From NCBI GenBank assembly GCA_036768485.1, contig JAVLUZ010000341.1, positions 2,039,658 through 2,103,657 of the forward strand: a stretch of DNA of 64,000 bases. The letters run 5' to 3'. This DNA is from Mermis nigrescens (lineage: Eukaryota > Nematoda > Enoplea > Mermithida > Mermithidae). Position numbers and translations under genes: made by a program. The first letter of the stretch is position 1. The number at the start of each line of letters is the position of its first letter. Below the pieces are notes generated by a model. It searched no databases, was not told the origin of the DNA, and was given only the letters and a program-made list of their open reading frames with translations. Below, one piece after another: positions 36,538 to 46,994 of this stretch.

Positions 36538-37479
36538 GTGGTCGCCACACATAACGAAAAATAAAATTAATATGGACATTCAAGTCTAAACATTTTCAAT
36601 CAGATGCAAGAGCTTCAAAACGCGATTGTGATCTAGAATTTATAATTCCAACCACATATTTAGAAATGGATTTTAATCTGATATCAGAAGTCCAGACTTA
36701 ACACTAATGAACTAAATACTTAAGTTAGCTTTTAAAAACAATATTTTTTCAAATTTTACGCGCCTAAAATTAAAATTTCAATATGAAGTTTAGAGTTATT
36801 ACATTTTTCATAATATACGTACAAAAACAATTTTTTGAAATTAAAATTTTTGTAAAATTTCAAAATTTTTTGAACTTAAAACATTTTTTGAGGGATCATA
36901 AAATTAAGCTAAGACTAGATATTAGAAAAGAGCTCCTTCATTCGAACCAGCGTTATAAATTGGAAAAATATCGCTCATCTAATTTTAGAATTTAAATCGC
37001 AATTGTACTGCTTTGTTTATACCTGTAAAGTTTGGTTGAAAATGACAAAATTAAATTTCAGATTAAAAATCCTCGATTAAACATAAGCGTGAGCTTTGAT
37101 TTTAACGATTTATGCTTGCAAAAAAGCTTTGCCTTATTCCATTTCTTGCAATCAAACATCTTTCTGGATTTCCAAATGTAAATAAAGTCAAGTCGTAGAT
37201 CTTTTTCTAGCGAGGACGTTTTGAAGGTGCGTATAGAAAAACGTCTATGGGTCGCTAAAGAGATGAGTGCAAGGTCATGCTATCGCCAATAAAGATGAGC
37301 ATAAATTATGTAGGCGCATGCATTAATTATAGTCTGTTTCACATGACTCGGAAATGGGATATCGAAAATCAATACAATTCAAGGTTATTATTCAACAAGG
37401 AAGCATGTATTAGGAGCTATGTATAGGTACTTAGGTACCTATTAAAATTTAAATGACCCTTGCTATTTGCTCACTCAAA

Positions 37480-38030
37480 GTTCTATGACCTCATTTTTTG
37501 GTCTCTTAGAACTTCGACTTGAAGTTCTATAAAAGATCTGTCGAACTTCGATTTGCTCACTATCGAAGTTCTATAACAGGTTTGTCGAACTTAGGCCGAA
37601 CTTCGATTTGCACAACATCGAAGTTCTATTGATGATTTGCAGCACTTCGTCTCGAAGTTAGAAGAACTTTGATGTGCATTCTATCGAAGTTCTATTAAAA
37701 ATTTATCTTACTCCGATTAGCGTGTTATCGAAGTTCGACAGTCTTCTATAGAACTTCGATCAAAGTTATTTATCAAACTTCTATATAACTTCTTCTAAGT
37801 TCTTTATCGAACTTCTATAGAACTTCTTCGACGTTACTTTATCGAACTTCTATAGAACTTCTTCGAAGTTCTTTATCGAACGTCTATAGAACTTCTTCGA
37901 AGTTCGACAGTCTTCCATAGAACTTCTGTAGAACTTCTTTGAAGTTCTTTATCGAACTTCTATAGAACTTCTTCGAAGTTCTTTATCGAACTTCTATAGA
38001 ACTTCTTTGAAGTTCTTTACTGAACCATGA
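37480..38030. repeat. GAAGTTCTATAGAACTTC minisatellite, right arm
   Basis: Inverted counterpart of 33070-33660, more regular near the outer end: repeated TTCTTTATCGAACTTCTATA and GAACTTCTTCGAAG blocks. Confidence 0.85.
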
Positions 38031-38046
38031 ATTAATACAAGACGCC

Positions 38047-38121
38047 TAAGAAAAAGGATGGCCAAGTATATTATAGGTAGCGCTGCGCTACCTATAATAT
38101 ACTTGGCCATCCTTTTTCTTA
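38047..38121. repeat. 75-bp perfect palindrome
   Basis: Arms of 37 bp around a single T at 38084. The left arm runs TAAGAAAAAGGATGGCCAAG ... TATAGGTAGCGC and the right arm is its exact complement. The right arm is the start of the repeat unit at 38085, so this is a head-to-head junction or a terminal hairpin. Confidence 0.95.
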
Positions 38122-40178
38122 TATGTTTTTCACAGCGAGTGCGAAATTTGTGTTCCCCCTCACAGCAACAACGGCACACACCTGGGACACGCGGTTTTTT
38201 TAATCAATGGATAATTAAAAAATTCGATGCCCGTGTTTTTTTCTTTTGTTTACACTCAATACTGAGTTAGCAATGAGCGTGTAAAGTGTAAAGCAAAAAA
38301 TCAAATAATTTGCGGAGGGCCAAATTTATTTTAAATGTTGCCCCCAGCTATAGATTACGAATATGACCTTAAAATTTCTTTACACTCAATGGTTGTTGCA
38401 CAAAAGTGTAAAGTATACGCGTTTTTTACTCTTTGCGTGTCCTACAGCTTATCTAACTCAATTTTGGTTTCTGTGCAGTCCAATCGGTTTTATAATGTGG
38501 AGGGTTGCAAAATCTCAAAACCGAGATTTTTTCTTTCTTTTAACGCAAAGTTTCTTGAGATGTGATCGTTTTAGTGTAAGGGGTTTGAGACGAAGAAACG
38601 ATATCTCTTCAACTACTCCGCTAAGTTGGCGGAACATGCTAATTATGCTTAAAAGGTGCCCTGACCTTAGCATTACAGATCCCAGTTGATTTTGTTTCTA
38701 TACACCCAATATTGCGGTATTAGCACAAGTGTAAAGTTTACACCAAGAAGCATTTTTGCGCCTAGAGCGTTGTGGATGATGAATTATTTTTCAAAATGTT
38801 CTCCGTAAGGTCAGAATAACGAATCTGACCTTTAAACTTTTCTACAGCCAGTGTTTGTTGAGGTATGATGGAGTGAATTTCGAATTATACCTACATCTAT
38901 TTTCTGATGCCGATAGATAACTCTGTATTGCATATTTTTGATCAGATTTTTTGTATTTCAGAGGTTTTTGACTCGTCTTTAATAAATAATTATTTTTATC
39001 ATCATAAATGCACTATTCTTAAACTTCAGTAGAATGATAAATATCTTTCAAAATAGGATAATCAAGCTAAAATCTGCTGATATGTCGAGTTGGCGCAGTG
39101 GTTGACAACTCCGTTCTCGGATGCGGTATTAAACAAAGAATGATGGGTTCGGATCTTCTGAATGCTGACTTTTTTCATTTTTTCAATTCTTTTGGCAAAA
39201 CCATGTACTTCATTTGACTCATATATCTATTTAGGTTCTGCAGATAACACTTTTTTGTGTTTTGAATTTCGCCTCAGTTCTCGAATGGGAGTGTAAAGCG
39301 TGCGAAAATCTGGGGGCAAAAAGACACATTTTGGCCGAGTTTCCGACATGTTTATGTCTGCCAACAACTCCGGTTATGAGTTTTAGGAAATTTTTTCTGA
39401 CAGAAATGTACTACGGATCAAGGGCTATCTTGTTCTTACCAGCAAACGTTACTACAATTAATACGCAGTTAGTACTAGGGTTCAAAACTTTACACTCTAG
39501 TAAATGAGTAAAAAAACAGATTTTTTCGAAGATTTCTCTGCCAAAAGTTGCAGTTAATTGAATAAAATAGAAATAAAGTAAATTCCAATGGCTACACATC
39601 GAAGCAAGCCGCGTTCAAAAAAAACGTAATATTGAGTTGTTTATGGGGTGTAAAGTTCGAAATCTGAGGTGTAAAATGGGCGAAAAAAACAGGTTTTTTT
39701 TGTATTTTGATTGATAAATCATATCAAATATTTTGCGGAACATAAGTTTGGCACATAAAAACCTACTACAATCAAAGGGCAACAAACTGTCCCAAACCGA
39801 ATTTATTTACATTAAATGGGCGTTAGGTTCAGATTTTTAAAGTTTACAATGTGGTGGACAGTGGAAAATACGTGTTTATACATTTTTTTGTTCGCCACTT
39901 TCTCTGTTCAGAAGTCGGGCGAGGTCAAATAGGATAAAAATAAAGTAAAAATCTAGTTTTTTTTCTAAGTAAAATCAGAATTGGGAATCTGACTGTTAGT
40001 ATTCTCTTCATCTAGTAGTTGTGTAAAGTTTGCACCATTCATTTGTTTTTATGTAGTTTATACTACAAATTTATTTTACTACCAAATCTAAGCGTTAGTG
40101 TTCCTTACACTTGATATTTGCACGAAGTTTTTAAATTTTTGCCGAAAAACTTTGTTTTTTAATTTACCAACATCCCAC
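38085..40178 (+). repeat. Related copy of the 3.85-kb unit (copy C)
   Basis: Starts GCGCTACCTATAATATACTTGG, as does copy B. Bases 39240-39990 match 47310-48030, and 39985-40178 matches 49276-49460, so the tandem-unit middle is deleted. The first 850 bp differs from copies A and B but is repeated at 40179. GTGTAAAG recurs throughout. Bases 38960-39240 are extra sequence with a tRNA-like block. Confidence 0.75.
39084..39168 (+). ncRNA. tRNA-like sequence (SINE head or pseudogene)
   Basis: GTCGAGTTGGCGCAGTGG has a good A-box (TGGCGCAGTGG) and, 60 bp on, GGGTTCGGATCT resembles a B-box. The 5' and 3' ends pair over only three bases (GTC/GAC) and the anticodon stem is poor, so a working tRNA is doubtful. 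Internal pol III promoter function is possible. Confidence 0.4.
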
Positions 40179-41010
40179 CAATATACTTGGCCATCCTTTT
40201 TCTTATATGTTTTTCACAGCGAGTGCGAAATTTGTGTCCCCCCTCACAGCAACAACGGCACACACCTGGGAGGTGCGTTTTTTTTAATCGATTTATAATT
40301 AAAAAATTCGATGCCCATGTTTTTTCTTTTTGTTTACACTCAATACTGAGTTAGCAATGAGCGTGTAAAGTGTGAAGCAGAAAATCAAATAATTTGCGGA
40401 GGGCCAATTTTTTCAAAATGTTGCCCCCTAGCTGTAGATTACGAATCTGACCTTAAAATTTCTTAACACTCAATGGTTGTGGCACAAAAATGTAAAGTAT
40501 ACGTGTTTTTTACTCTTTGCGTGTCCTTCAGCTTATCTAACTCAATTTTGGTTTCTGTGCAGTCCAATTGGTTTTATAATGTAGAGGGTTTCAAAATCTC
40601 AAAACTGAGCTTTTTCTTTCTTATAACGCAAAGTTTCTTGATCTGTGATCGTTTTAGTGTAAAGGGTTTGAGACAGAAAACGATATCTCTTCAACTACTG
40701 CGCTAAGTAGGCAGAACATGCTAATTATGCTTAAAAGGTGCCCTGACCTTAGTGTTACAGATCCCAGTTTATTTTGTTTCTATACACCCAATATTGCGGT
40801 ATTGGCACAAGTGTAAAGTTTACACCGAGAAGCATTTTTGCGGCCAGAGCGTCGTGGATGATGAATTTTTTTTCAAAATGTTCTCCGTAAGGTCAGAATA
40901 ACGAATCTGACCTTTAAACTTTTCTACAGCCAGTGTTTGTTGAGTTATGAAGAGGTGAACTTTGAATTATACCTACATCTATTTTCTAATGCCAATAGAT
41001 AACTCCGTAT
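40179..41010 (+). repeat. Tandem second copy of the copy-C start (copy D)
   Basis: Bases 40179-41010 repeat 38085-38937 with about 90% or better identity by eye, from AATATACTTGGCCATCC to ATAGATAACTC.GTATTGC. Copy D stops where the 5'-truncated second Gypsy element begins. Confidence 0.85.
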
Positions 41011-41059
41011 TGCTTGTTTTTGAGCAATTTTTACCTTATGCCTTTACTATATTAATATT

Positions 41060-42900
41060 AGCACATGTTGTTTGGCGTTGCCCGGTTAATTTTCTTTTTG
41101 GGACCGATTTTCTGTGTCAATTTTACAGTGTAACTTTTTTGTGGAAAAATGGTTTATTATATTTAGGCCATTATAAAATTCCACTAAAATCTGATTTACT
41201 ATCATCTTGTAAAGAAAGTAGGGGTAGCTCTACTTCAAAGCTACAATAATCATTCTACCTAAAAGCTTAAAATTTATTAATCTTAAAATAGGAAAGCCTT
41301 ATGACAGAGTACAAAATTTAATTTTTGAACCACTAAGTGAGAAAGTCAATAAGACTTTGGCATTTATCAGTGCATCAATCATAACTCCAATTGATGGAAT
41401 TATTCCTATTAGCGTTCTAAATGTTAGTGTAGAGCCTTTAACTCTTTACAGTAATACAAAATAAGGTCAAGTTTGTGTCTTTTTAATTTCTCAATGTAAT
41501 GTCAATGTCATCAAGCATAAAAATTTAATTTTAAAAGAAATTCCTGGAAATCCGAATCTTAAAGAGCCCGATAAGCTTGATTTGATGGAACTTTTAAAGA
41601 AGTATGCTAATATTTTTGTTAAAGAAGATGAGGACTTAGGTAGAACGACTCTTGTTCAACATAAAATCAATACAGAGGATAACAGGCCTATTAAACAACA
41701 GCCATATTGGGTCCCTTATAAACAGTGTGAAGTCATTGAAACTGAAATTGACAAAATGCTTAACAAAAATATCATTCGACCATCATTCAGCCCATGGGCT
41801 AGTCCAGTTGTCTCAGTTCCTAAAAAGACAAGTGGCTACAGATTTTGTGTTGATTATCGTAAACTTAACAGTATTACTAAAACAGACAATTATCCTTTAT
41901 CACATATAAAGATATACTTAAAACTTTAAACAGTAGCATTTATTTTTCAACTCTTGATCAAGCTTGGGGGTACTGGCAAATTCCCTTGGCTGAAGATGAA
42001 AAGAAAAGACTGCTTTTACGACTTTTAACGGTTTATATGAATTTAACATTTAACTATTTGGATTATTCAATGCACCTGCTACCTTTCAAAGACTTATAGA
42101 TCTTCTTTTGCATGGTTTACAATGGAACATATGCTTTAGTTTACTTAGATAATATTTTAATTTTTAGTCGCACATTCAACAAGCATCTGTGACGTCTTGA
42201 AACCGTTTTCCAGAAACTACAAGCTGCTGATTGAAATTACGCTTAGAGAAATGTAAGTTCGCTCAACAATCTACTGTGTAGTTAGGATTTGTCATTTCAG
42301 GTGACGGCATTCACCCTGATCCTAAAAAGTCAAAGCAGTTTAGGACTTTCCTATTCCTAGAAAAATATTGAAAAATAAAGTTTTTTAGGGCTAGCTACTT
42401 ACTATCGTTGCTTCATTAAGAACTTTTCACTCATTGCTGAACCTTTATATATCTTATTGAAGAGAAATATTAAATTTATTTGGTCATAAAAGTACCAAAA
42501 AGCTTTTAATGCACTAAAATCTGCTCTAAGATCAGCACCTGTGCTCGTGTATCCTGATTTCACCAAACCTTTTATTGTGCAGACAGATGCTTCAGGTACA
42601 GGAATAGGAGCAATATTGGCCCAGGAGCATGAGGGCCAGGATCATCCGATATCTTATATAAGTAGAAGTTTAAAAACTGCGGAACGGAATTATCCTGTTT
42701 TCGAGCTTGAGGCACTTGCAGTTGTTTGGGCGATTGAACAATCTCAAACTTATTCATATGAACAAAGGTTATCATTGTAACAGATCATGCCGCTTTGCAA
42801 TTTATTTTAAAGAAACCAAATCCTTCACCACACATTGCACATTGGGGACTTGCACTTCAAGAATATGATTTAGAAATTTGTCACAGGCCAGGAAAAAACA
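41060..42900 (+). pseudogene. Gypsy 2 protease end, reverse transcriptase, RNase H
   Basis: The protease C-terminus is seen as LFGTDFLCQF near 41095. RT begins in the 41582-41929 frame (KKTSGYRFCVDYRKLNSITK) and continues in broken frames with FSTLDQAWGYWQIPL. The polymerase box at 42142-42153 reads Y-L-D-N instead of Y-L-D-D, a lost catalytic Asp. RNase H is at 42541-42900 with VQTDASGTGIG, the E of FELEALAVVWA, and TDHAA. Several 1-base shifts and stops separate the parts. Divergence from Gypsy 1 is large, so the two are distinct families. Confidence 0.88.
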
Positions 42901-44349
42901 TTCTAATGTTGATGCTCTGTCTAGAATTTCTTGCTTAACCAAATCAAAAAGTGTTGGAGCTGGAAATTTGACAGAAAAGCAACTTCAAGATCCTTTTTGC
43001 AGTGCACTTATTTGCTTTTTAACATGTCAAGAATTACCCGATGACAATGTACTTGCTAAAACTACTGTTTTATTACATAATCAGTTTTCTTACTATAATG
43101 ACATTCTACTTTATCACCGTCCACCTTATATCAAAAATCCTGTTGAACTGATTGTGATACCTAAGGCAATGTGTGATGAAATTTTGCATGCTTATCAGAA
43201 TGATATTTTTGCTGGACATCTAGGTTTTCAAAGAAGCTTTAGTTGTATTCGAGAAAAGTACTACTGGCCAGATCTTTATGTCAATGGATAAACGTCATTG
43301 CACACAATGTACTAAGTGTCTTAGTCTAAAAACCCCCCATGCTTACACACGCGCTCCATTGGTTAGTATACCTGTTGGAGGACCGTTTGACAGGGCTGCT
43401 ACTGACGTTTTGGGACCTCTGCCTTTAACTGAATGTGGAAATAGATATATAATCGTTTTTACTGAATATTTAACAAAATACTGTATGACTGTCACATTAC
43501 AAAGTATCACTGCTGAAGAAACTGCTCAAGCTTCATTGAATGAAGTAATTTTGAGACATGGAGCGCCTAAAACTTTGCTCTCTGATCAAGGAACAAATTT
43601 TACGTCAAACTTTATGACTGAAATTTGTAAACTTTGTGACATTCGTAGAATTAATACTACACCTTACCAGTACCACCCTCAAACTGATGGTCTAACTGAA
43701 CATTTTAATAAGACTTTATCTGATATGTTAGCTATCTATGTTGCAACAAAGCATGATGACTGGGATTTATTCTTGCCATATGTCACTTTTGCTAATAATT
43801 CCTCAAAGCATGAATCAACTAAGTACAGCCCTTTTCTTTTAGTTTTTGGCCGTTCCCCATGCTTTCCTATTGACACTGCACTTAATATCAGCTTAAGCAA
43901 ATATACTATACACCTAGATAATTATTTTCATCATTTTAAACAATTCATGCACGATTCTTTGTCTATTGCTCATAAAAATATTAAAAATTTGCAAAATATG
44001 CAAAAGTATCAATATGAGAAAAAGTGAAAAATATTGAGTACGCCATTGGTGATTCAGTCTATAAGCATAGCTCTGTTCTGAAACCGGGGCAAACTTCTAA
44101 ACTGATGCACCCTTGGGACAGTCCTTTGACTGTAACTGACATTACTTGATTTCTGAATGTTTATATACAGCGTGAGAATCAGCAAAATCATGAGCTTGTT
44201 CATGTAAATCAACTAAAAAAGGTTAACAAAAATAATTTACATGAAAGAAAAAATGCTATTCTAAAGAATCAAGTCACCAAAAGCTCAATTCAGCCTAAGG
44301 ACAATTTATCATCTAAGCTTCATCCTTATAACCCTAGACCACGGAAGTA
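42878..44349 (+). pseudogene. Gypsy 2 integrase
   Basis: The zinc-binding part is in 42878-43291 (HAYQNDIFAGHLG) with a frameshift at about 43285, before HCTQCTKC. The core is in 43278-44027: D43 (ATDVLGPLPL), D103 (LLSDQGTNF) and E141 (GLTEHFNKTL). D103 and E141 are 37 residues apart rather than 35, owing to a two-residue insertion (PYQYHP). The Arg normally after the Glu is His. A further shift at 44027 leads to a C-terminal module (IGDSVYKHSSVLKPGQ) and a Lys/Asn-rich tail ending at TAG 44349. No PWWP-like domain. Non-functional, but the fold is recognisable. Confidence 0.88.
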
Positions 44350-44474
44350 GCAAGATTTTAGTAGATATTAATAAAAATAATTAATAATAATGATAATTTA
44401 AATAATAATCAAATTTGCGATGCCACCATGATACTTTTGTGAGACATTTTGACTGTTTACTGTGCTACTACTTA

Positions 44475-45770
44475 AGAATGACTACTTCACACGATGCCGT
44501 GTCAATGCGGAGTGACCAAGAAGATGGCAACTGGAAACGTCAGGCCCCAAGCCAACATCAGTCTGCACTCACTGCTGTAGTCAATCAGTGGTGGATGAAA
44601 TTCCAATGAGGACTAGTTGATCCAAGTAGTAACATTGTTCCCTTCAATGCTAGTGTTGAGCATGCTTGGAAATGCTGAAAAGATCCACATGCTCCAGGCG
44701 TGCCTTTGGTTCATTGCACTGAATATTTCATCAACGCACCTAGCAACAAGGCTGTAGAAAATTGGGGTCGAAAATCCAGAAAGTAAGACTACTGACAAGA
44801 ATTCAGCTGAGCTAGAGCATAGTGGGCCATTCTGCAATATGCTCACTATTTTTTGATCTGATGGTAAATCATTTGTTTTTGATGTTAAAGAAATGGGAGG
44901 CATTCCACATCATCTTTACACTTTACTGACTGAAGCACAAATTTTTACCATAGGATTTCAATTTTCAAAGGCATTAGAAAACACTGAAGCTAGTCTTTGC
45001 GTAAAAGTCGTAAATTTGGATTTGTTTGATCTTTTGACTAGTATCCAGAATTTTGGCGTATTACCACACATAATTGCGACAATAAACATCAATTCAGCTT
45101 CAATTGCAATTGAACTGTTTCATGTGCGGGACAGACTGTTGAGTGAAATGTTAGAGAAGGATTTAAGTTGGGCTTATTTTCCTAGAGCTGCAGTCTGTTT
45201 TGACATGTACGCTTTACTTGCTAAGTATGATGCGGAAATTAAATCTTTTGTTGAAAATTTCAATAAAAATGAGGGACTATTTCTTTTCACTGGAGTCTTC
45301 ACATGTATTGGAATGAAAAACAATTTGCTAACATTGAAACAAATACTGACACAGGCGTCATCAACCTAAATACCACTATTTGGTCAGTTCATGATGCTTC
45401 AGTTCAGGCTCCACGAGACACAGATAAAATGTAGTTTGTTTGTCCGCATGCATTTCAGCAGAGTTTGTGGAACGCGCCGGCCATTGTTTCCTACCAGCAG
45501 CGCGTTGCTGCACCTATGCCTGGCCAAATGCTTCAGGATATCCGTGTGAATAATGTCAAAGAGCGGTTTGATGGATTGATCGGTGAAATGTTGCAGCAGT
45601 ATTTTGCCCGCTTTTCTTGCAGCAACAACTTGAGCTGGCGAAAGTTCCCATGAAATATTTTACAACAAATGGTGCGACCAGCTTTATAGAGCATTTTTGC
45701 TGAATCCGTCAGAAATGCAGCATAAAGAAATGCAAGTGAAAAAGGCAATTATAAAGCAAATAGGTTGATT
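44475..45770 (+). pseudogene. Unidentified extra ORF downstream of Gypsy 2 integrase
   Basis: Starts at an ATG at 44476 (MTTSHDAVSMRSDQEDG). It continues through stops and a 1-base shift to the open 44893-45369 frame (MGGIPHHLYTLLTEAQIF), then to about 45770. The sister copy at 57259-58101 preserves the same reading, including stops at equivalent places (after WWMKFQ and after MLTIF). The region therefore was probably coding in a common ancestor, or these stops are ancestral. No signal peptide, membrane span or known domain is seen. It occupies the place of env or a third ORF in Gypsy elements. It shows no resemblance to ORF3 of Gypsy 1, which is far more basic. Confidence 0.5.
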
Positions 45771-45989
45771 ATTCACCGGCTGAATGAATGATCATCCAAA
45801 TACCAGCGGCTATTGAGCGTAATGTTTATCAGTTTGTGCTTTTATGCTTTTACTATAGACCATGTCTATTAATGCATTTATACAAGTCATAAGCCCAGCA
45901 TATTTTAAATTTTCTATTTAAATTTGATAATATTTCTTATTTATTCTTTACTCTCATTTGACTTTTGTAAGAGCCTTTGCTCTTTTAAC

Positions 45990-46002
45990 AAAGAGGGAAG
46001 GA
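45990..46002 (+). other. Polypurine tract of Gypsy 2
   Basis: AAAGAGGGAAGGA lies directly before the TGT of the 3' LTR, the usual plus-strand priming site. Confidence 0.8.
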
Positions 46003-46464
46003 TGTAACCAACATTACATTTAATTGATAACTATTCACTCTTATCACTGTTGCTTAGTCATCATTTGCTTAATTCATAACATTGCAATTTGCACTAAGAA
46101 ATTATTTTATTTCTATTTCAAAATTTTTTTGGCGTTTTTATGGCATTGCGAATCACAAACTAAAAATCATAAGATTGGCCATCAGAAAAACTACATAACT
46201 TACTTTGCGCGTCATTGCATTCTTCTCAATCATCTTGCATTCCAAACTTATAATATTTTGTAATGTTTTAGCTAATTTAATAGCATATGAATGTGGCTTG
46301 TGACTCTTAGCGTTTATTTTGTATTATATATTCACATGTCATTCTACGATTTGGTTCATTATTTGATTGCCATTTGCTGACTGCCATCTCTTGAACTTGC
46401 CTACTTATTTTTGCACTTACCTATAATAAAACATTAGCACGTATTCAAAAGTCGGGTTGTCACA
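46003..46464 (+). repeat. 3' LTR of Gypsy 2
   Basis: TGTAACCAAC start, GGGTTGTCACA end, about 462 bp, with AATAAA at 46425-46430. The left edge is fixed by the polypurine tract; the right edge by resumption of the FLYWCH-like frame on the other strand. No partner 5' LTR in the window. Confidence 0.75.
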
Positions 46465-46727
46465 GTACTTTCATTGATAATTCTTGCTGTTTCCTCAACG
46501 GTACCCGATGATTGTCTTTTCATTTGTGTCAAACGCTTTTGAACCTCAATAGTTGCCGCTGATGAATCATGATTATGATCACCAATTCAATGGACCACAT
46601 TGCCCTCTGATGTATGAATTTGCACTTTGCAAACGTTCATGAATTTGCAGCGCCAAAATTTTGTAATTCCATCAGAAGAAAAACAGTCAAAAATGTACAT
46701 AAACCCACTATCTGCAATTTTTTGCAT
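46465..46727 (-). pseudogene. FLYWCH zinc-finger fragment, MULE-transposase type
   Basis: The minus strand from 46727 encodes a FLYWCH-type finger: FMYIFDC, GITKFWRC (Cys 1), VCKVQIHT (Cys 2), then GDHNHDSS (the His pair). A tail resembles the linker of MULE-type proteins (IEVQKRLTQMKRQ...TARIINES). One in-frame TGA lies before IGDHNH. It ends at the Gypsy 2 LTR, so the retroelement inserted into or recombined with it. FLYWCH fingers occur in Mutator-like transposases and a few host proteins. The HNH-plus-basic-helix tail favours the transposon origin. Confidence 0.65.
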
Positions 46728-46994
46728 TCCTTTTTAGACAATATGCCATATTGAGCTGCGTCAGCCATAGAAGACTCACTATAACAGACTAGTACCACTC
46801 GGAAATTGCTAGCATCAAATGCTTATGAATTATTCTCATTATTTCTATTTTTGTCACATTGGGAAAGTGTAGTGTCCATTCTCACGCAATCACATTTCTC
46901 ATTATGTATTCATTTTTCTGAATTTTTCTGTTACCCGGTCTTGCAGCTTACATTGCCTCCAGAAACTAACCCTCACATACCTATCAGTGCATTA
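46728..46994. other. No feature recognised
   Basis: May belong to the FLYWCH element upstream; no motif is clear. Confidence 0.3.

Larger units (their letters stand above)
33045..38048. mobile_element. 5-kb foldback element with ~1.35-kb inverted arms
   Basis: Left end TAGGCGTCTTGTATTAATTC is mirrored by GAATTAATACAAGACGCCTA at the right. The arms pair from 33045 to about 34400 and from about 36710 to 38048. Outer arm parts are GAAGTTCTATAGAAC minisatellites; inner parts are AT-rich single-copy sequence. TA at each outer end suggests a TA target. The 2.3-kb centre holds another MITE and a triple MITE array but no transposase. Confidence 0.85.
41060..46464 (+). mobile_element. Second Ty3/Gypsy element, 5'-truncated and decayed
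   Basis: Begins inside the protease and continues through RT, RNase H, integrase, an extra ORF, polypurine tract and 3' LTR. Gag and 5' LTR are missing. Many stops and frameshifts make it inactive. A further fragment of the same family lies at 56691-58101. Confidence 0.9.
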
